In this document: positions 25,801 to 38,854 of the stretch, one piece after another
How the letters are laid out: each line of letters begins with the position of its first letter
Position numbering within the stretch: position 1 is the first letter of the stretch
Assembly (NCBI GenBank): GCA_905250125.1
Contig: CAJNOL010000022.1
Coordinates: forward strand, 250,879-314,878
Length of the DNA: 64,000 bases
Reading direction: 5' to 3'
Origin: Rotaria sordida
Lineage: Eukaryota; Rotifera; Eurotatoria; Philodinida; Philodinidae
Notes under the pieces: model-generated
Database searches by the model: none
What the model saw: the letters and a program-made list of their open reading frames with translations, nothing else
Told to the model about the DNA's origin: nothing
Translations under genes and position numbers: made by a program

Positions 25801-28800
25801 TGTTCTTCTGTCGTTGCAATTTTTGCCTCTTTGTCTTCTTTTTCAACGATTGGTGAGAGTTGCTGTTCGTGTACTAATGAAGGTTTTGCTTCTTCTTTTT
25901 CTTCTTTAATAGTAGCTGATGAGAGTGGAGTATCAGATGAAAATATTTCTTTATCAATATCCTTTATAACAGTAACAATTTTATCATATGAATCTCGACG
26001 AATGAGATGACTTGGTTTTGGTTGGTCTGTTGTACTCATTGTAACCATTGTAGTCGTTGATGATTCCGATGGTTGGATTTGAGTACGTGTAATTGGTAAA
26101 ACTGATGAACTGTCAGAAGAAGTTTGATAGTCGTGTACACTTTTTCCTGCAGTCATGCTGCTCACTTTAGAACTCAATGGTGACACACTAGCAAGGACTT
26201 CTGAAATTTGATTGATTAATGAATCGTATTTGTCAAGAGTATTTTCAAGAGTTCGAATAGGTTCTGAAGAAATCTCTGTTAATTCTTCCATATGTAAACG
26301 TTCAGGTTCAATTTTAAGTTCTTCACGTGTGATAGGAGATTGAGGTGGAGGATTAATAATTGGCAATGGTTTTTCGATTCTTGATGATCGACTATCTTCG
26401 TCATGTTGAACTACAAATGTTTCAGGACGATCAATTTGTGTTTCCATTTTCGTAGTTGATTGAAATAGTGGTTCTCTAATATTACTTTGATTAATGTTAT
26501 AACTAGATGGTAATGGAACAGACTGAAATGGCACTTGTGGTTTGTATGTTGATTGTGTCGATGATGATGATAAAGATGTTGTATAGGTATTTGACGGTGG
26601 ATAAGATTCGTAAGAATAAGCTGGTATAGGTTTGTATATATTTCCATAGGATGTTTTAGATTGAGAAACAATTGGTAATGTGGATAGGAGTGGTTGAAAA
26701 TGAGGTTGAACAGTTGCATAAGATCGTTGATTATCAACACTTGGACTTGGAGTGGTTGTAACAGTTGACATTGGAGTATGAATTAATGTTGAATAACTCG
26801 AAGCAAATGTTTGAGATTGAGGTGAAGAATATTGTGTACTTGAAAATGGTTCATATTTAGTTGATCTGTCTGAAATAAAACTTGATGAATAAGTTGAACT
26901 TTGACTAGACGAAGAGGGTGTGGGTTTATCGAATGGTTTCGATGGTTGAATATTATTAATATTAATAAAACGAGTGTGACTCGTTTTCATAGAATCATTT
27001 GTAGATAAAGATGGAGTAATTGGTTTGAGTGGAATTGGTGCAGCATTAGCAAATACAGCAGTACTTAATCGATGTACATGTTTAGTTGATATTGGTTTCG
27101 GAGCAAAAGCTGATAGATATGCATCTGTATAATCAGAACGTGGTGGTGTAATAGCTTGGGATTGCTTTTGTCCACGCATTTCACCAGTACCAAAAAACGT
27201 TACTGTCTTTACTTTTCGATTGTTAACATCATTTCCACTCCATTGATAAGTACCTGAACGATCACTAACAGGTACCCATTGAACATTTAAACTAATCATT
27301 GCTGGTCGACGTCGATGACCACCGTAGACTTGCTCAAAAATTGTTGATTCTGATATAGTTGAAGATGAAATCTGTAATGGTGTATATGATACTAATGGTA
27401 AAACATCGCTACTATGCCCTATAAATTGAATATTAAAAAAAAAAAAAAAAATGAATTATTCTTTCGTTTTTTTCTGTTGTTTTCTCATCCTTCGTCTTGC
27501 ATCAAAATCATGCATATAATCATTGATCAATCAATCATTTCATCATGCTTTGTGTATAAATGCATCAGCTGAAACTACGTGTATTAAGAAAGAAAAAAGA
27601 AAGCGATAGCTAATTTAAGAATACAATAATTAATGAGCAAACTGAACTAGAAGCAATTATAAGAAATCTAATATAGAGATTAAAAAGTATATATCACTGA
27701 ACTACAACATCTAAAGTTTGTTCATGTATTAAATTATGCATCAAGTGCTTTAAGTCGTAAAGCCAATGCTCCTTCAGGTTCAAGTGTAAACCAATCATCA
27801 ATTAAATTTCCATCATCAATATTATAATTAGCTAATGTAATTAATGATTGACCCATAAAAACTTTTTCTGTTGAAAAAAGTGAACGATCATTTTTAACAA
27901 CAAGATCTAATGTTTTTAATTTTGCTTCTTCATATGTCATATCATATTCAAATGTTTCATCAAAAACAGGTACTAATGTATCTTTCATAACTTTTGTACG
28001 TCGTTTGGTTCGTTTTCGTTTATCAGGTAATAATAATAAACGTACATACGGATCTGAAAGACTATTCTTATCCGTATTAATTAAATCACGTGCTTCATAT
28101 ATACGAACAATAAGTTTACCACGTGCACGATCATAACGAAAACCACAACGAATTTGACCATAACCTTCATCTTTACGTGTTGATTGTAAACGATCACGTC
28201 GTTCATTTGGATCTTCTAATGATGAATCATCACCTTCTATACCTGTACCTCGACCACCAGAACCACGATCAGTAGATTCACCTTGATCTCGAAGTCGTTT
28301 AACAGTACTACTACCAATTCGACTAGTTTCTTCATGAATTGTTGGTGGATAACGATCAATATTACCACGAATATTATCAACAGATGTTGATGATGTTGGT
28401 GTTGAATGACGTTCATATGATGAACTTGTTCCTCCACCGGAACGGTAAAATTCATCTTGATTACGATTATCACCACCTGATGGTGTATGTTCACGACCAC
28501 GACGAGTTCCACTAGTATCTCGTTCAGTTGATGATCGATCTTCTGATTCTATAAGTATTATGATATTCTTTGATTTTTATTAAATTATAAAATTAAGACG
28601 AACATTGAATAACGACGATGATGACGATGACAACAATAACAACAACAACAATGATGATAATAATGAGAAAAAAGATTGATTTCAATCTTATTAAGCAACA
28701 ATATCTTCTGTTCGATACTTCTTCAGAAAAATATTTTTCTTTTTATTATTACATATTCATCTAGCTCATTTTCTAGTTCATTGATTCAATACAAATTTCT

Positions 28801-31800
28801 TGTTATCAGAGATATTACCGAATGCATAATATTTTTTGACAACATGCTTAAGCTAAATTCTTTTTTTTTTTTTTTGTATATTTTCTTTCAAACACCCATT
28901 ATTTATTTGTAAACTAGCTAAATACAATAATATAAAATACGCATACAATCACAATACTAAACAGGCAAAATAAGGTAAGAGGAGAAGCGGTGCAAACATG
29001 CAAATCTCTGCTCCTTCAAAAGAAAAATATGATTATAAAACAAAAAAAAAAGAAAAAAAAAAGAAAATTTTCTTTGCTCTTCTTCATTTTCCTATACCCA
29101 AAAGAAGTAGAAGAAGAGAAAAAATTTTTCTTCTTCTTTTTTTTTTTTTCGGAAATGAATAAAATGAGTTGCTATAAATTATGAAATGGATTTGTGCTTG
29201 TTTTTTCTTTGTCGTATTTCCTTGCCTACTCATTTTGTTTTCAATACAGAGAAAAAGAAAAGGAAATCTAACGAAGGAGAAAGAAAAAAAAAGTTGGTTA
29301 ATGTATACATTGCTAACAGCAAAAAAAAAAAGAAACGAAACGAAACAATTGACTAGGAGAATAAACTATGTTCATGATATTTGTATTAATTAAATATTTG
29401 ATGATTAATATATTCATTCATTGCCAATCGAACCTAGAAAAATAAATCATACGATGGATGGTTTGATGAAATGATTTCGTTTAGAATTATTATTTACGGT
29501 CGATTGACAAAAAAAATTAAATGAATCTCTTATCTTCATAGACCACAAAAAAAGAAAAAAGAAAATAACATTTAAACATTTTACATATATAAATATAATC
29601 ATTACTCTTTTACTATGTCAAGATTTGACATTCGGTCGTTATCGATATGAATTTTACTTCTTTTTTTTAACATTTCATTTTGAAGGATCGTGCAACAGAA
29701 AAATCAAGCAAGGATAAATATAGATATTCAACATGCAATATGTGCATCAATACAATGAGTAACATAACAGGGGTGCATAGTGTAGTTAGGTATATATATA
29801 TATAATCACTTACCTTGACCGCCACTTGTTGTTCGATAAGAACGTGAATAAGAATATGATGTTACACCAGCACCACCACCGCCGCCACCACCACCACCAC
29901 CAGCACTTGATGAACTAAATCCACCAGTAGCTCCACCAGCAGTAGCAAAATCTTTTCGAGCTTGTTCTTCAACATTTGCAACTATTTGTTTTAAACCTTG
30001 TCTGGAAAAACAAAAATGATCAAATTCTTGTTAAGAATTTTTTAATGTTAATATTGATTTTTTTTTATCATACCGATTTTCTTCTCCTTCAAGTAATTTT
30101 CTATAAATTGCAATTTCAGCATCAAGAGATGATTTTGTTGTAACAAGTTCATCATAATCACGTCCTAATTCTTCAAGGCGAGCTCGTAATTCTTGTATTT
30201 CTCGATCACGTTCACTGGCTGCTTGAATACCTTCACGTCGTTCAATTTGTACGAGTTCTTCTAATTCTTGAATACGATTTTCTAATTCTCCATTCTAAAT
30301 AAAATATATTAATATTTTTTCTTTTGTCTTATATTAAATATTTACTCTTTGTCTCATAGCAGTAATATCTTTTCTTGAATCAGTAACTAATGTTCGTAAT
30401 TTTTTAACTTCTTCTTTTTCACGAATATTTTCTGGTGCTTCAATAGCACGACGAGATTGAATTTCTTGTACCTAATCAAAATGAATATAATAATATGTAT
30501 AAATTAATTATAAAATATCTTACAGCTTGTGTAACTTTTAAACGATACCATGATTCAAGTTCATTACGTTGTTGATTATTAAGTTGTTCATATTCTTCTC
30601 GTATATCTCGTATAGCATTTGATAATTCATGTTTAAAAAAATTTGCTGGATCTAATGCTGTACCAATAAGATTAGCTTGTTTTAATTCTTCAATTTCTTG
30701 TGCATGAATTTCTTTTAAAAAATTAATTTCTTCTTCAAGACTTTGTTTTTCATTTTCAAGTTGTACACGTGCTATTGTTTCTTGATCTAAATCTTGTGTT
30801 ACACGTTGAATATCTAAGATGAGCTTTTGTGATTCTGCACGATAACGTTTTTGTTCATCTTCTAAATCGGCTAGAAAACAAAAAAAAAAAAACATATTTT
30901 TTTGTCTTTCAATAAAATATTCAAAACTCTACCTAAACGACGTCGGAATAGATTAAGATCAGCTTCATTATCGGCTAATTGTTTTTGTAATACTTGTATT
31001 TTTCCTCGATCGGAGTCTCTTCCAGCTAGTAATGTTTCATATCTAAAAAAAATAAGAAAAACAAAGATTATTTTAATACGATTATATAACAAAGTATAGA
31101 TTTTTAAAATACTTGTCTTTAAATTTTAATGTTTCTTCTTCAGCACGTTTAGCTCGAAGTTCAGCTGCAGCACGATCTTTTGCTGTATCATCAATAATAT
31201 GACGAGCTTCACGTATTTCGACTTCATACATTTCTTTTACTTTACTTGTTTGTGAACCCCATTTTCCACTTTGAAAAAAGAAAATAAATTTTCATTTATT
31301 TGAATGAATTTTTAAAAAAATCATAGAAAAACTTACCGTAGATGTTCAAGTTCAAGTTGAAGTTTTTTATTTTGTGCTTCCAAATATCGTACACGTTCAA
31401 TATATGAAGCAAAACGATCATTTAAATGAGTTAATTCTCGTTTTTCACGTTCACGATTTTCCCTTGAAAAAAAAAAAAAGAAAATATAATTCATTCATCC
31501 ATTCATATACTCATGAGAATAAAATAAATTATTATTATGATTATTTCTTTTTCAATTAGAAAATCACCATTGTGATCTCACAAGAAACAAGTTCAAATAT
31601 TGTACTTCTATTTCTATATGTTATTTTTTATCCCATGAGAAAGTCTCTTATCATAACTTTTTAAATAACATATTTTTTTTTATTATTTATGTCCTTCATT
31701 CGATGTTATCAAAGATATACCAAATAAGACAAACAACATATGTTGATAGATATCTGTCATGAAATCTATAGAAAAACTTAATTAGAATAATTTTGTAAGT

Positions 31801-32567
31801 GTTCTAGAAACTTAAGTTTCATGCAAAATTCTTAACAATATCTTCAAGAAAAATCTTTTCTCTCTCTGTTGTTCTTTTGTTTATTGATTCTTGTCAAAAA
31901 TCAATATTGTCAGTAGTCAAACAACATTTTGGACATATACATATCAATGTCGGTAACATCATATACTATCCATAACATATGGTGTCATGCACAGTTGGGC
32001 TTTCTTTTCATACTATCCAGCGTCATATTACATACGTATATGAAGAAGGCGGGTAACATTACTATTATTAATACTACGCATACTATTCAGTAATCAAACT
32101 AGTTTATCAGAGAACAAACATATATACACACACACACACATATTTTTGATTAATGGTTTGATTTATGTAATAGAATGATAGATGTTAAACAGTGTAGCAA
32201 TGAAATAGTGTATTTGTTTTGATTTGACTTACTGAATTGCCACAACAGCAGCTGATTTAGCACCTGGTTTGAGTGGAACACCAGAACCAGTACCATAGGA
32301 ATAGAAACGTTCCATCATAATATTACTGGATGGAGGCAATACTCGATGTGTAATATTTGTTGCACGCGGAGCAATTTGTGATCGATAATAGGTCGTGTCT
32401 TCTTCTTCAGTTCGCTGTTGTTGAGTTGATGATGAAGAAGCATCACGACGTTGATCTCGTTCATCACGATCACGATCTCCTCCACGATCAGTACCACTAC
32501 GTCGAGTATTTGATCCATCACGATCACGATCACGATCTGAATCTCGATAATTACCACGATTATCCAT
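15992..32567 (-). CDS. Giant intermediate filament protein: rod, repeat tail, lamin-tail domain (predicted long isoform)
   Basis: Rod exons (minus): 32567-32233, 31462-31337, 31268-31113, 31042-30933, 30870-30524, 30471-30346, 30294-30074, 30001-29814. Tail exons: 27418-23094, 23026-22655, 22601-22422, 22368-22189, 22132-21938, 21888-21646, 21593-21328 (with a 10-N gap), 21278-21117, 21067-20846, 20794-20195, 20116-20069, 20002-19121, 18564-17949, then 16644-16427, 16361-16245, 16030-15992. Every junction I checked is in phase. The total is about 3,420 residues. The head is Arg/Asp-rich. The coil starts [20 protein letters not shown] and ends [15 protein letters not shown], the two IF consensus motifs. 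Coil 1B is lamin-length. The tail is Ser/Thr/Glu/Gln-rich with about 25 copies of a 22-residue unit, and ends in a lamin-tail domain. The rod-to-tail and tail-to-LTD joins rest on matching phase 1 and strong GTAAGT donors, not on transcripts. The tail could instead be a separate gene whose first exon I missed. Confidence 0.7.
16896..17948. other. Probable promoter region of the short LTD transcript and intron of the long one
   Basis: No coding exon seen. It contains a CT-rich run near 17040-17100 just upstream of the short-isoform ATG (minus strand), several T runs, and AT-rich DNA. It would be intronic in the long IF transcript (donor GTAAGTAAT at 17948). Confidence 0.5.
21117..22601 (-). 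repeat. Duplicated phase-0 exons of the giant tail
   Basis: Six to seven consecutive exons of 162-266 bp share sequence and have phase 0 at both ends. Four carry a near-identical block, [18 protein letters not shown] (21278-21117, both sides of the gap in 21593-21328, and 21888-21646), and several end VIETE before GTGAGTTTG. Each can be skipped or added without breaking the frame. They evidently arose by exon duplication. Confidence 0.85.
21483..21492. other. Assembly gap (10 N)
   Basis: Ten N lie in an exon of the giant IF tail. GGATGTGTAATAA occurs on both sides, so the gap sits where two near-identical exon copies meet. The frame does not carry across 10 bases. One or more repeat exons and introns are probably missing. 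Confidence 0.95.
24290..25890 (-). repeat. Coding tandem repeat: about 25 units of about 22 residues
   Basis: Inside exon 27418-23094, a unit like [20 protein letters not shown] repeats about every 66 bp with substitutions, keeping S-x-[ED]-[ED]-[QH]-Q ... E-x-K. Neighbouring units group into sets of three to five that recur in order (types LPI/QQD, SSIS/EQK, PSVT/EEK, STIQ/EEK), so blocks of several units have been duplicated. The unit is strongly acidic with regular Lys and probably helical or disordered. Confidence 0.9.
27734..28548 (-). other. Terminal exon encoding the C2 domain
   Basis: One uninterrupted open exon, preceded by the acceptor ATACTTATAG and ending in TAA at 27736-27734. 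Only 315 bp separate its stop from the next downstream tail exon (27418), so its 3' UTR and polyadenylation site must fit there. No perfect AATAAA was found on the minus strand in that gap. About 100 codons of linker precede about 165 codons with the C2 fold. Confidence 0.85.
27734..32567 (-). CDS. Intermediate filament protein with C-terminal C2 domain (predicted alternative isoform)
   Basis: The same eight rod exons (32567-29814) joined to terminal exon 28548-27734 give 2424 nt, exactly 808 codons with stop. The rod donor (phase 1, GTAAGTG at 29813) completes GAA with the exon's first two bases. After a polar Ser/Arg/Gly linker comes a C2 domain: [20 protein letters not shown], then [34 protein letters not shown], and [10 protein letters not shown] before the stop. 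From memory it most resembles C2C of extended synaptotagmins or the Piccolo/RIM group. A lysine/arginine-rich patch follows PD. Loop 3 reads [11 protein letters not shown], lacking the usual Asp pair, so calcium binding is doubtful and phospholipid binding through the basic patch is more likely. An IF rod fused to C2 is not an arrangement I know. The alternative is two genes, but the C2 exon has no start codon of its own near its 5' end. Confidence 0.75.
28549..29813. other. Intron between IF rod and alternative tails
   Basis: A 1.26 kb AT-rich intron with GT at 29813 and AG at 28549. It has polypurine and A runs and no credible coding exon. It is much longer than the typical 50-90 bp introns of this gene, which leaves room for splice regulation. 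Confidence 0.6.
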
Positions 32568-34387
32568 TGATATAATAACTAGTGGCGAAACTACAATAAT
32601 GACAATATAAGAAAAAAAAAAAGAAAAAGAAAATCAAATAGTATCTTTTTTTTTAAATAAATATATGATAAATAATTCTACTTGCCTTTCCCGTATTAAA
32701 AGTAATAATAGAAAAGAAAATATGTAAATTATAAATTTTAAATGGAAGAGTGCGTATACTCCGATCTTTAAGAAAATGAATATAGGATGACGTTGTAGAG
32801 GTTTTTCTTCTCTAGAATTTCCTATGGGAAAACTATAAGTTTTTTTTTTTTGTTTTAGGCCACAATAGCTACTACTATCCGCTAAACGAGATCATATGCA
32901 TGAATCAAGAAAAATAGAAAACAATTTTTCCTAGCTCCATTTTCTTTCTCTCTTACCGAGCTACTGAGACGAGTAATAACAACTCTTTCTTTTTTCTTCG
33001 TCTTCTCTTTCTCTCTTTCTTGGCTTGTGCTACTTGTTACTGTGAACAAAATATGCAAGCCCATCTCCTAAGGCAAAAGTAACGGCAACAGTGGCATTTC
33101 CATTTTCTTTTTTTCTGTGCTTCTCATCGTCCGACGAGAAAGAAAGTGGTTCAAACTTTCTCTTGTTTGCTCTGATAGTAAAAAAAAATAAAAAGAAAAA
33201 AAAACTGTTTTTTTTTCTTCTATTACTCCTTTCCTCTCTTCATTATAGTAGGAATTGAAGAGATGTGGTAATTTCATCCGCGATGCATCCACTCTCTCTC
33301 TCTCTCTCTTTCCCTCTATCTTCGATTGCGTGATGATGTACTATGGTGCGCAAAGATCAGTTGTATGTCTATTTGTATGATGTGCACTAGTCATCATCAT
33401 TCAATAGCAAATAGAACCAAATTTTATGCAACGATCTATAATAATAAAATTATTCCTAAATGAATATGTAGGCGTATGTATGTGAGCGGGAAGTAATGAA
33501 CGGATTATTTTAATATTCGATCTGAGTATACAAAAGAAGGAAAAAAAAATGAATATAAAAAGAAACAAGGGATTGATTGGTACTATGCAGTTAGTTAGAG
33601 CAAAACCAATTGAATCTCGAATGCTAAAAAGGACAATTTATATGAAAAAAAAAATAGACACTACACAGTGACATATATAGAGATATATATTTATGAATAA
33701 ATCATAAGAATGCATAGTTCTTTATTAATAAGCAATCACATACACATTCCATGATTTCTCTTTTTTTTGTCTTTATTTTAATATTGATGATTGAAATCTG
33801 TTCTTTGTTAAAATAAATAAATTCAAATATCAATTATTTCTAATAAGAATAAAATACGCCACCTATAGATTCCAATTGATGATAGGAGATAGTAATGATT
33901 GATGTGCTTATATAGCCTTACATAATAATATACAATTGTAAATCAACACTTTCCTAAGAATAACTTCGTAAAAAAAAAACGAAAAAGAAACATCTGGCCT
34001 ACAACTTCCGATTTATCTTTTGACCATGTAATTACTTATTTAAATCAAACTCTACTTTAATATTTGTAGTTTCTAATAACAACATGCAATGAGACCGATA
34101 ACAAAAGACTCGATCTGAAAAAAAGTATATTTGCCCTAGAATATTATTTCCCAGGCGAAGAAATTTATATAAAAGGATGACCTTGTGAAAAAAAACAACG
34201 CCAAAGACGAAACTCTCTATAGTAAAATCATCTTCCGAATATATTTAAGTTTATATTTATGGTGTTATTCTTCCGAGTTGTGCTACAAAACAAGTCACTT
34301 AATGTTATGAAAATACGAAAGAATCATTAATTTGCATGTATGCATATATAATTATTTTTTTTGTCCAAATTCAATATTCTCGAAATA

Positions 34388-34437
<50 letters not shown>

Positions 34438-36974
34438 GAGTCTTTAAATGTTTTTCTCAAGAAACACTTATATATATGAATTGCCTATAAGAATCTCATA
34501 ATCAATTATTGGAATGGCATACCGTACGGAAATATGTCCGATCAGTGAATGTACACACCAATCGATCCTTGTCTACATTGAAAAAACCACATCGTATAGG
34601 CTTGTTTACTACCGTTCGGCAAGACTTTTTTTAATATACTGATTATTCTAATGGCGCATACAAAGCTTAGGAAGGAAAAAACAAGCAACGATGTTATACC
34701 CCCTTTTTTCTCGAAGCTTATTGATTAACGTGTCGAAGAAAAATTCTTCTTTTCAGTATTCTCGATTATCATCATCCTTGCCATCTTATTATTCTTATTT
34801 GTGGGTCTATCGTATACGTCTGCTTGTTCTACTCATAACAACGAATAAAGATAGTTATACGTCTTTAACTCAACGACGTTATTTAGCCTTACTCGTGTCA
34901 CCCCACAATCATGCGTAATGGAAAAAGACGATATATGATGATGACGTACATGTCTGATGAGAAAATATAAATTACATACACGATGAGTTACAAAAATGAT
35001 TGGAAATTTTTCTTATTTTATAATCTTTGATGGAATCTAATTATATTTACAAAACGTTCGGACATAATAAAAAAAATACACAAATTCTTAATCGTTTTTC
35101 CTTTTTCTTTCGCTCTCTATGTACTCTGAATAAATATAAAGAGTACAATAACAATAGTCTCATCAGCATCAATTTTTCTTAAAAGGATGTCATTTCCTGA
35201 TTGATAGAAATAAGTAGTGTGTCTATGTACTTGACGCATCTTCGTCAATAGTCGAATATGAAAGAAAATAAGACAAAATTATCAATCGGAAGATCCAATG
35301 CGAAGCACGCGTTCGTATCTAATGAGATCTTTCGATGTTGAATGAACATTACCAAATGTATATATATATATATATATATAAATGAAGACAAATCGGTTTA
35401 TTAGGCAATCAATGAGTATAGAATTTTAAAAGGATTCTTTCCATAACTACGAATGTCTTATTTATTGAACCATTAATATTCAGAATTTTTGTTGTTTTTT
35501 TTTCTTCACTTAACCTTGATCTGATACATATCTTAAGAAGGAAAGAAATTTCGATATAATGTGTTTCAAGAATTTCCATTGGATAGAAAAAAAAACGAGT
35601 AATTGAAAATTGACACTAATCACTAGTTTCTTAATAATTATATGTATTTCATTTCAGGAAATTAAAACTATATCCTGAATATATCATCTTACATTCTTTT
35701 CTAAGGACATTATTCTCAATGTTTCATGATATTCATTAATATTTAAAAAAAAAAGAATTCTCGTTTTTTAATTAGAATTAATAAGAAAAGATTTAATTGT
35801 CTTGATATTATATAATCTATGAATATATATAAAATTAATATTAACAAAAAATCTTTTGCACTCAACTAAATATGAAGTAATTTGATTGAACATCAATTAA
35901 GCTAGTATTATTTTTCTATAAGTGTAATCGTCATGAGTGTGGTTTTTTTTTTTGCAATGCATCAAGAAGATAAATGATTAAGAGATCAAATACTTTATGA
36001 TTAGAAAGAGAAAAGTTAATGACATTGGCCTCTATAAAAATCAATGACATACACTATAAAAATATTTGATCCTTTCAACTTAAGCATATCATAAATATGA
36101 TAATTATGCAATATATTTTGCATATTAAAACTTTAATAATAATAATGGATTTTATCAGCTAAAAGTAGTTTTTTTCTTGTTTTTATTGATGAAAATAAGA
36201 AACTCAAATGAATTCATATTTTCTAGTAAGATTATATGTTATTCAATTTATTTGATCGATGTTGTCAACAGTATCCTTGCTAATGATAAATATATCTAGT
36301 TCTTCTAAGTTGTCACACAAATGATTATTGCTATTAGTAACTCTATACTACGTTCGATGATTAATTCTACTCATAATAAAAAAAAAAACATAGTTTCTTC
36401 TTCTACTTGTTTAAAAATTGAAATTTAGAAGTTTTATTAATGAAATCTGATTGAAACAGACTATTCTTTTAAAGTTATCGATCTAGATTCGAAATGAAAA
36501 ATAATATCGAACTATTGTTACTGTTGATTAATCATCAGAAAAACTTTAACTGATTATTCTCAAATAAAATTTTCTTATAAATCATTTTGTCAATACATTA
36601 ATCATTCATTATTTTTGTATAGATTTCCATTTTTTGTTCATCCATCACCATTGCTTTTAAATTTCTATACAATTTATAATTTATAATCCATCACCAAAGC
36701 AAAATGAATGTGCAAAACAAAACTGCCAAATCTTTCTCCTCTTTCAAATCATATACATATATATTGCTAAAAGGATAACCTGAACACCAAAAACAAATAT
36801 TTTTTTTTTTCTTACACAACAAAAAAACTGATCTAATTAGCCTTAATAAACACAAAGACAGAGAGAGAGAAAGAGAGATACACTTAGAGGTTAAAAATGA
36901 TAAGTATGAGAAAAGTTTATTTTTTTATTTTTTTTATTAATCTTTTGATTCAAGATTTCTTCTTCCCGATATGT
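32568..36974. other. Intergenic region between two IF genes
   Basis: 4.4 kb without a supported gene. It contains a CT run (33291-33309), CA/TA microsatellite tracts (34390-34432) and an AT run (35359-35381). It should contain the promoter of the giant IF gene (near 32568) and the 3' end of the next IF gene. Frames at 33068-33292 and 34691-34918 are low-complexity and not believed. Confidence 0.6.
34390..34432. repeat. CA/TA microsatellite
   Basis: A compound run of CA then TA dinucleotides. Similar AT runs occur near 9556-9577, 14726-14752, 35359-35381 and 61877-61905, and purine/pyrimidine runs near 17060-17088, 33291-33309 and 56432-56476. Confidence 0.9.
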
Positions 36975-38854
36975 TTAACTTGATGATGTATATTCGCGAC
37001 GACTTGATGCATGCGAATATGCGGCACCACTACCTCCTTGTGTACCACCATAACTACTGCTGACACGACCAGCACCACCAGTGACTAAACCACTAATTCC
37101 AGCACCGGCTGATCCAGATCCACTGCTACTAATAAATGTACGTGAAATTGTTGTTGAACGACCACCACCACCTGAATATGAGATTGAACCAGAAACACCA
37201 GAACCAGCAGCTCGTTCAGCTTCCATACGACGAGCTTCTTCAACAACATGATCAACAATTTGTTTAAGACCTTCACGATTAGTTGTTCCTTCAAGTAATT
37301 CTCTATATGTATTAATTTCTTTTTCTAATGATGTCTTCATATTTGTAACTTCTTCATATTCTTTTTGTAATTGTTCTAATTTACGACGTAATTCTTCAAT
37401 TTCAGCAGCACGTTTTTGTATTAAACGACCACCTAAAACAAAAATAATATAATATTTATATATTGTTATTTTTTCTTTTTTTTTTGTTTCTCATACCGTC
37501 ATCACGTTCTTGATCAATATGTAATTGAAGTTCTCGTATACGATTATTTAATTCTTCATTTCTTGCTTTCATATGTGCAACTTCATTACGTGTTGTTAAT
37601 AATGTTGTGCGTAGTTTTTCTTCTTGTACACGTTGTTGTTCACTTTGAATTGGATCAAGATCTGGTTTTTGATGACGTAAAATAAGTTCATTGTATGACA
37701 TCATATAACGATTATGTAAATCAGCACGTTGTTGTTCATTTAATGCTTCAAATTCATTACGAATATCACGAATAGCTTGTGCTAATTCATTACGGAAGAA
37801 GTGTGATGGATCCAAATTAACATCAACAACAGTTTTTGAACGTAATTCATTCAAATCAGCTTCATCTATATATGAATAGAGAAATAAAATTTTTAAAAAA
37901 ATTATTTGTTTTTTTTATTATATTTTACTTACGCATTTGTTTAAGCATGGCAAGTTCATCTTCAAGTGCCATTTTTTCTGTATCAAGTGAACTTTTAACA
38001 AATGTTTCATTTTGTATTTCATTTTGTAAACGTGCAATTTCTGATGCTAAACGTTGTGTTTCAGCTTTATAACGTCGTGCTTCATCTTCAAGATCACCTA
38101 AACGACGACGGAATAAATTAATTTGTGCTTCATTTTCAGCTATTTGTTGTTGAAGACGATCAATAGCTGATCGATCAGTTTCACGACTATTTAATATTTC
38201 TTCATAACGTTTACGATAACGACCTTAAATAATTAACAAAAAATTATTTTTATTTTTGAAATTTCATAATTTTGATTAATAAAAAGCAAAATATATTTTA
38301 CCAGCTTCTTTTTCAGCATCACGAGCTTTAACTTCAGCAGCAGCACGATCACGTGTTGTATCATCAATAAGTTTTTTAGCTTCATTCATTTCAACTTCAT
38401 ACATTTCTTTGATTTTTGATGAACCTTGTCCAGCTTTATTTTGTAAAGCTTCTAATTCTAATTGTAATTTACGATTTTGTGCTTCAAGAAATCGTACTTT
38501 TTCAACATATTGAGCAAATTTATCATTTAATTGACTTAATTCACGTTTTTCTCTTTCACGTGTTTCATTAACAGCAACTAATGCTGATGAACCACGATTT
38601 GGTCGTAATGGAATACCAGAAAAACTTCCAAGACCAGCAATTGATGCTAAACCTGATAAACCAGCACCAAGACCACCAGTACTAAATCCACCGCTACCAC
38701 CTGATGTTGAATATGATTGATACATACGTGTCATTATACCTGATGGACCACCTGAACGACGTTGAACATTTGTTGATCGTGGTGTTATTTGAGATTTATA
38801 TGAACTATATGAAGACGAACTTGTCTTCGCGAATTCATCATCGTAACCTTGCAT
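36975..38854 (-). CDS. Cytoplasmic intermediate filament protein without lamin-tail domain
   Basis: Exons 38854-38302, 38223-37933, 37865-37497 and 37432-36975 join to 556 residues. The head is Gly/Ser-rich with SYSSYKSQITPRSTNVQRRS. The rod starts LNDKFAQYVEKVRFLEAQNR and ends EINTYRELLEGTTNREGLKQ. Coil 1B is about 143 residues, the long lamin-type form seen in protostome IFs rather than the 101-residue vertebrate form. The tail (about 115 residues) is Gly/Ser-rich and ends REYTSSS. No lamin-tail domain follows the stop. The protein should assemble into 10-nm filaments, possibly as partner of the neighbouring IF proteins (inference). It lies in the same orientation as the other two IF genes, consistent with tandem duplication, and all internal junctions are phase 1. 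Confidence 0.93.
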
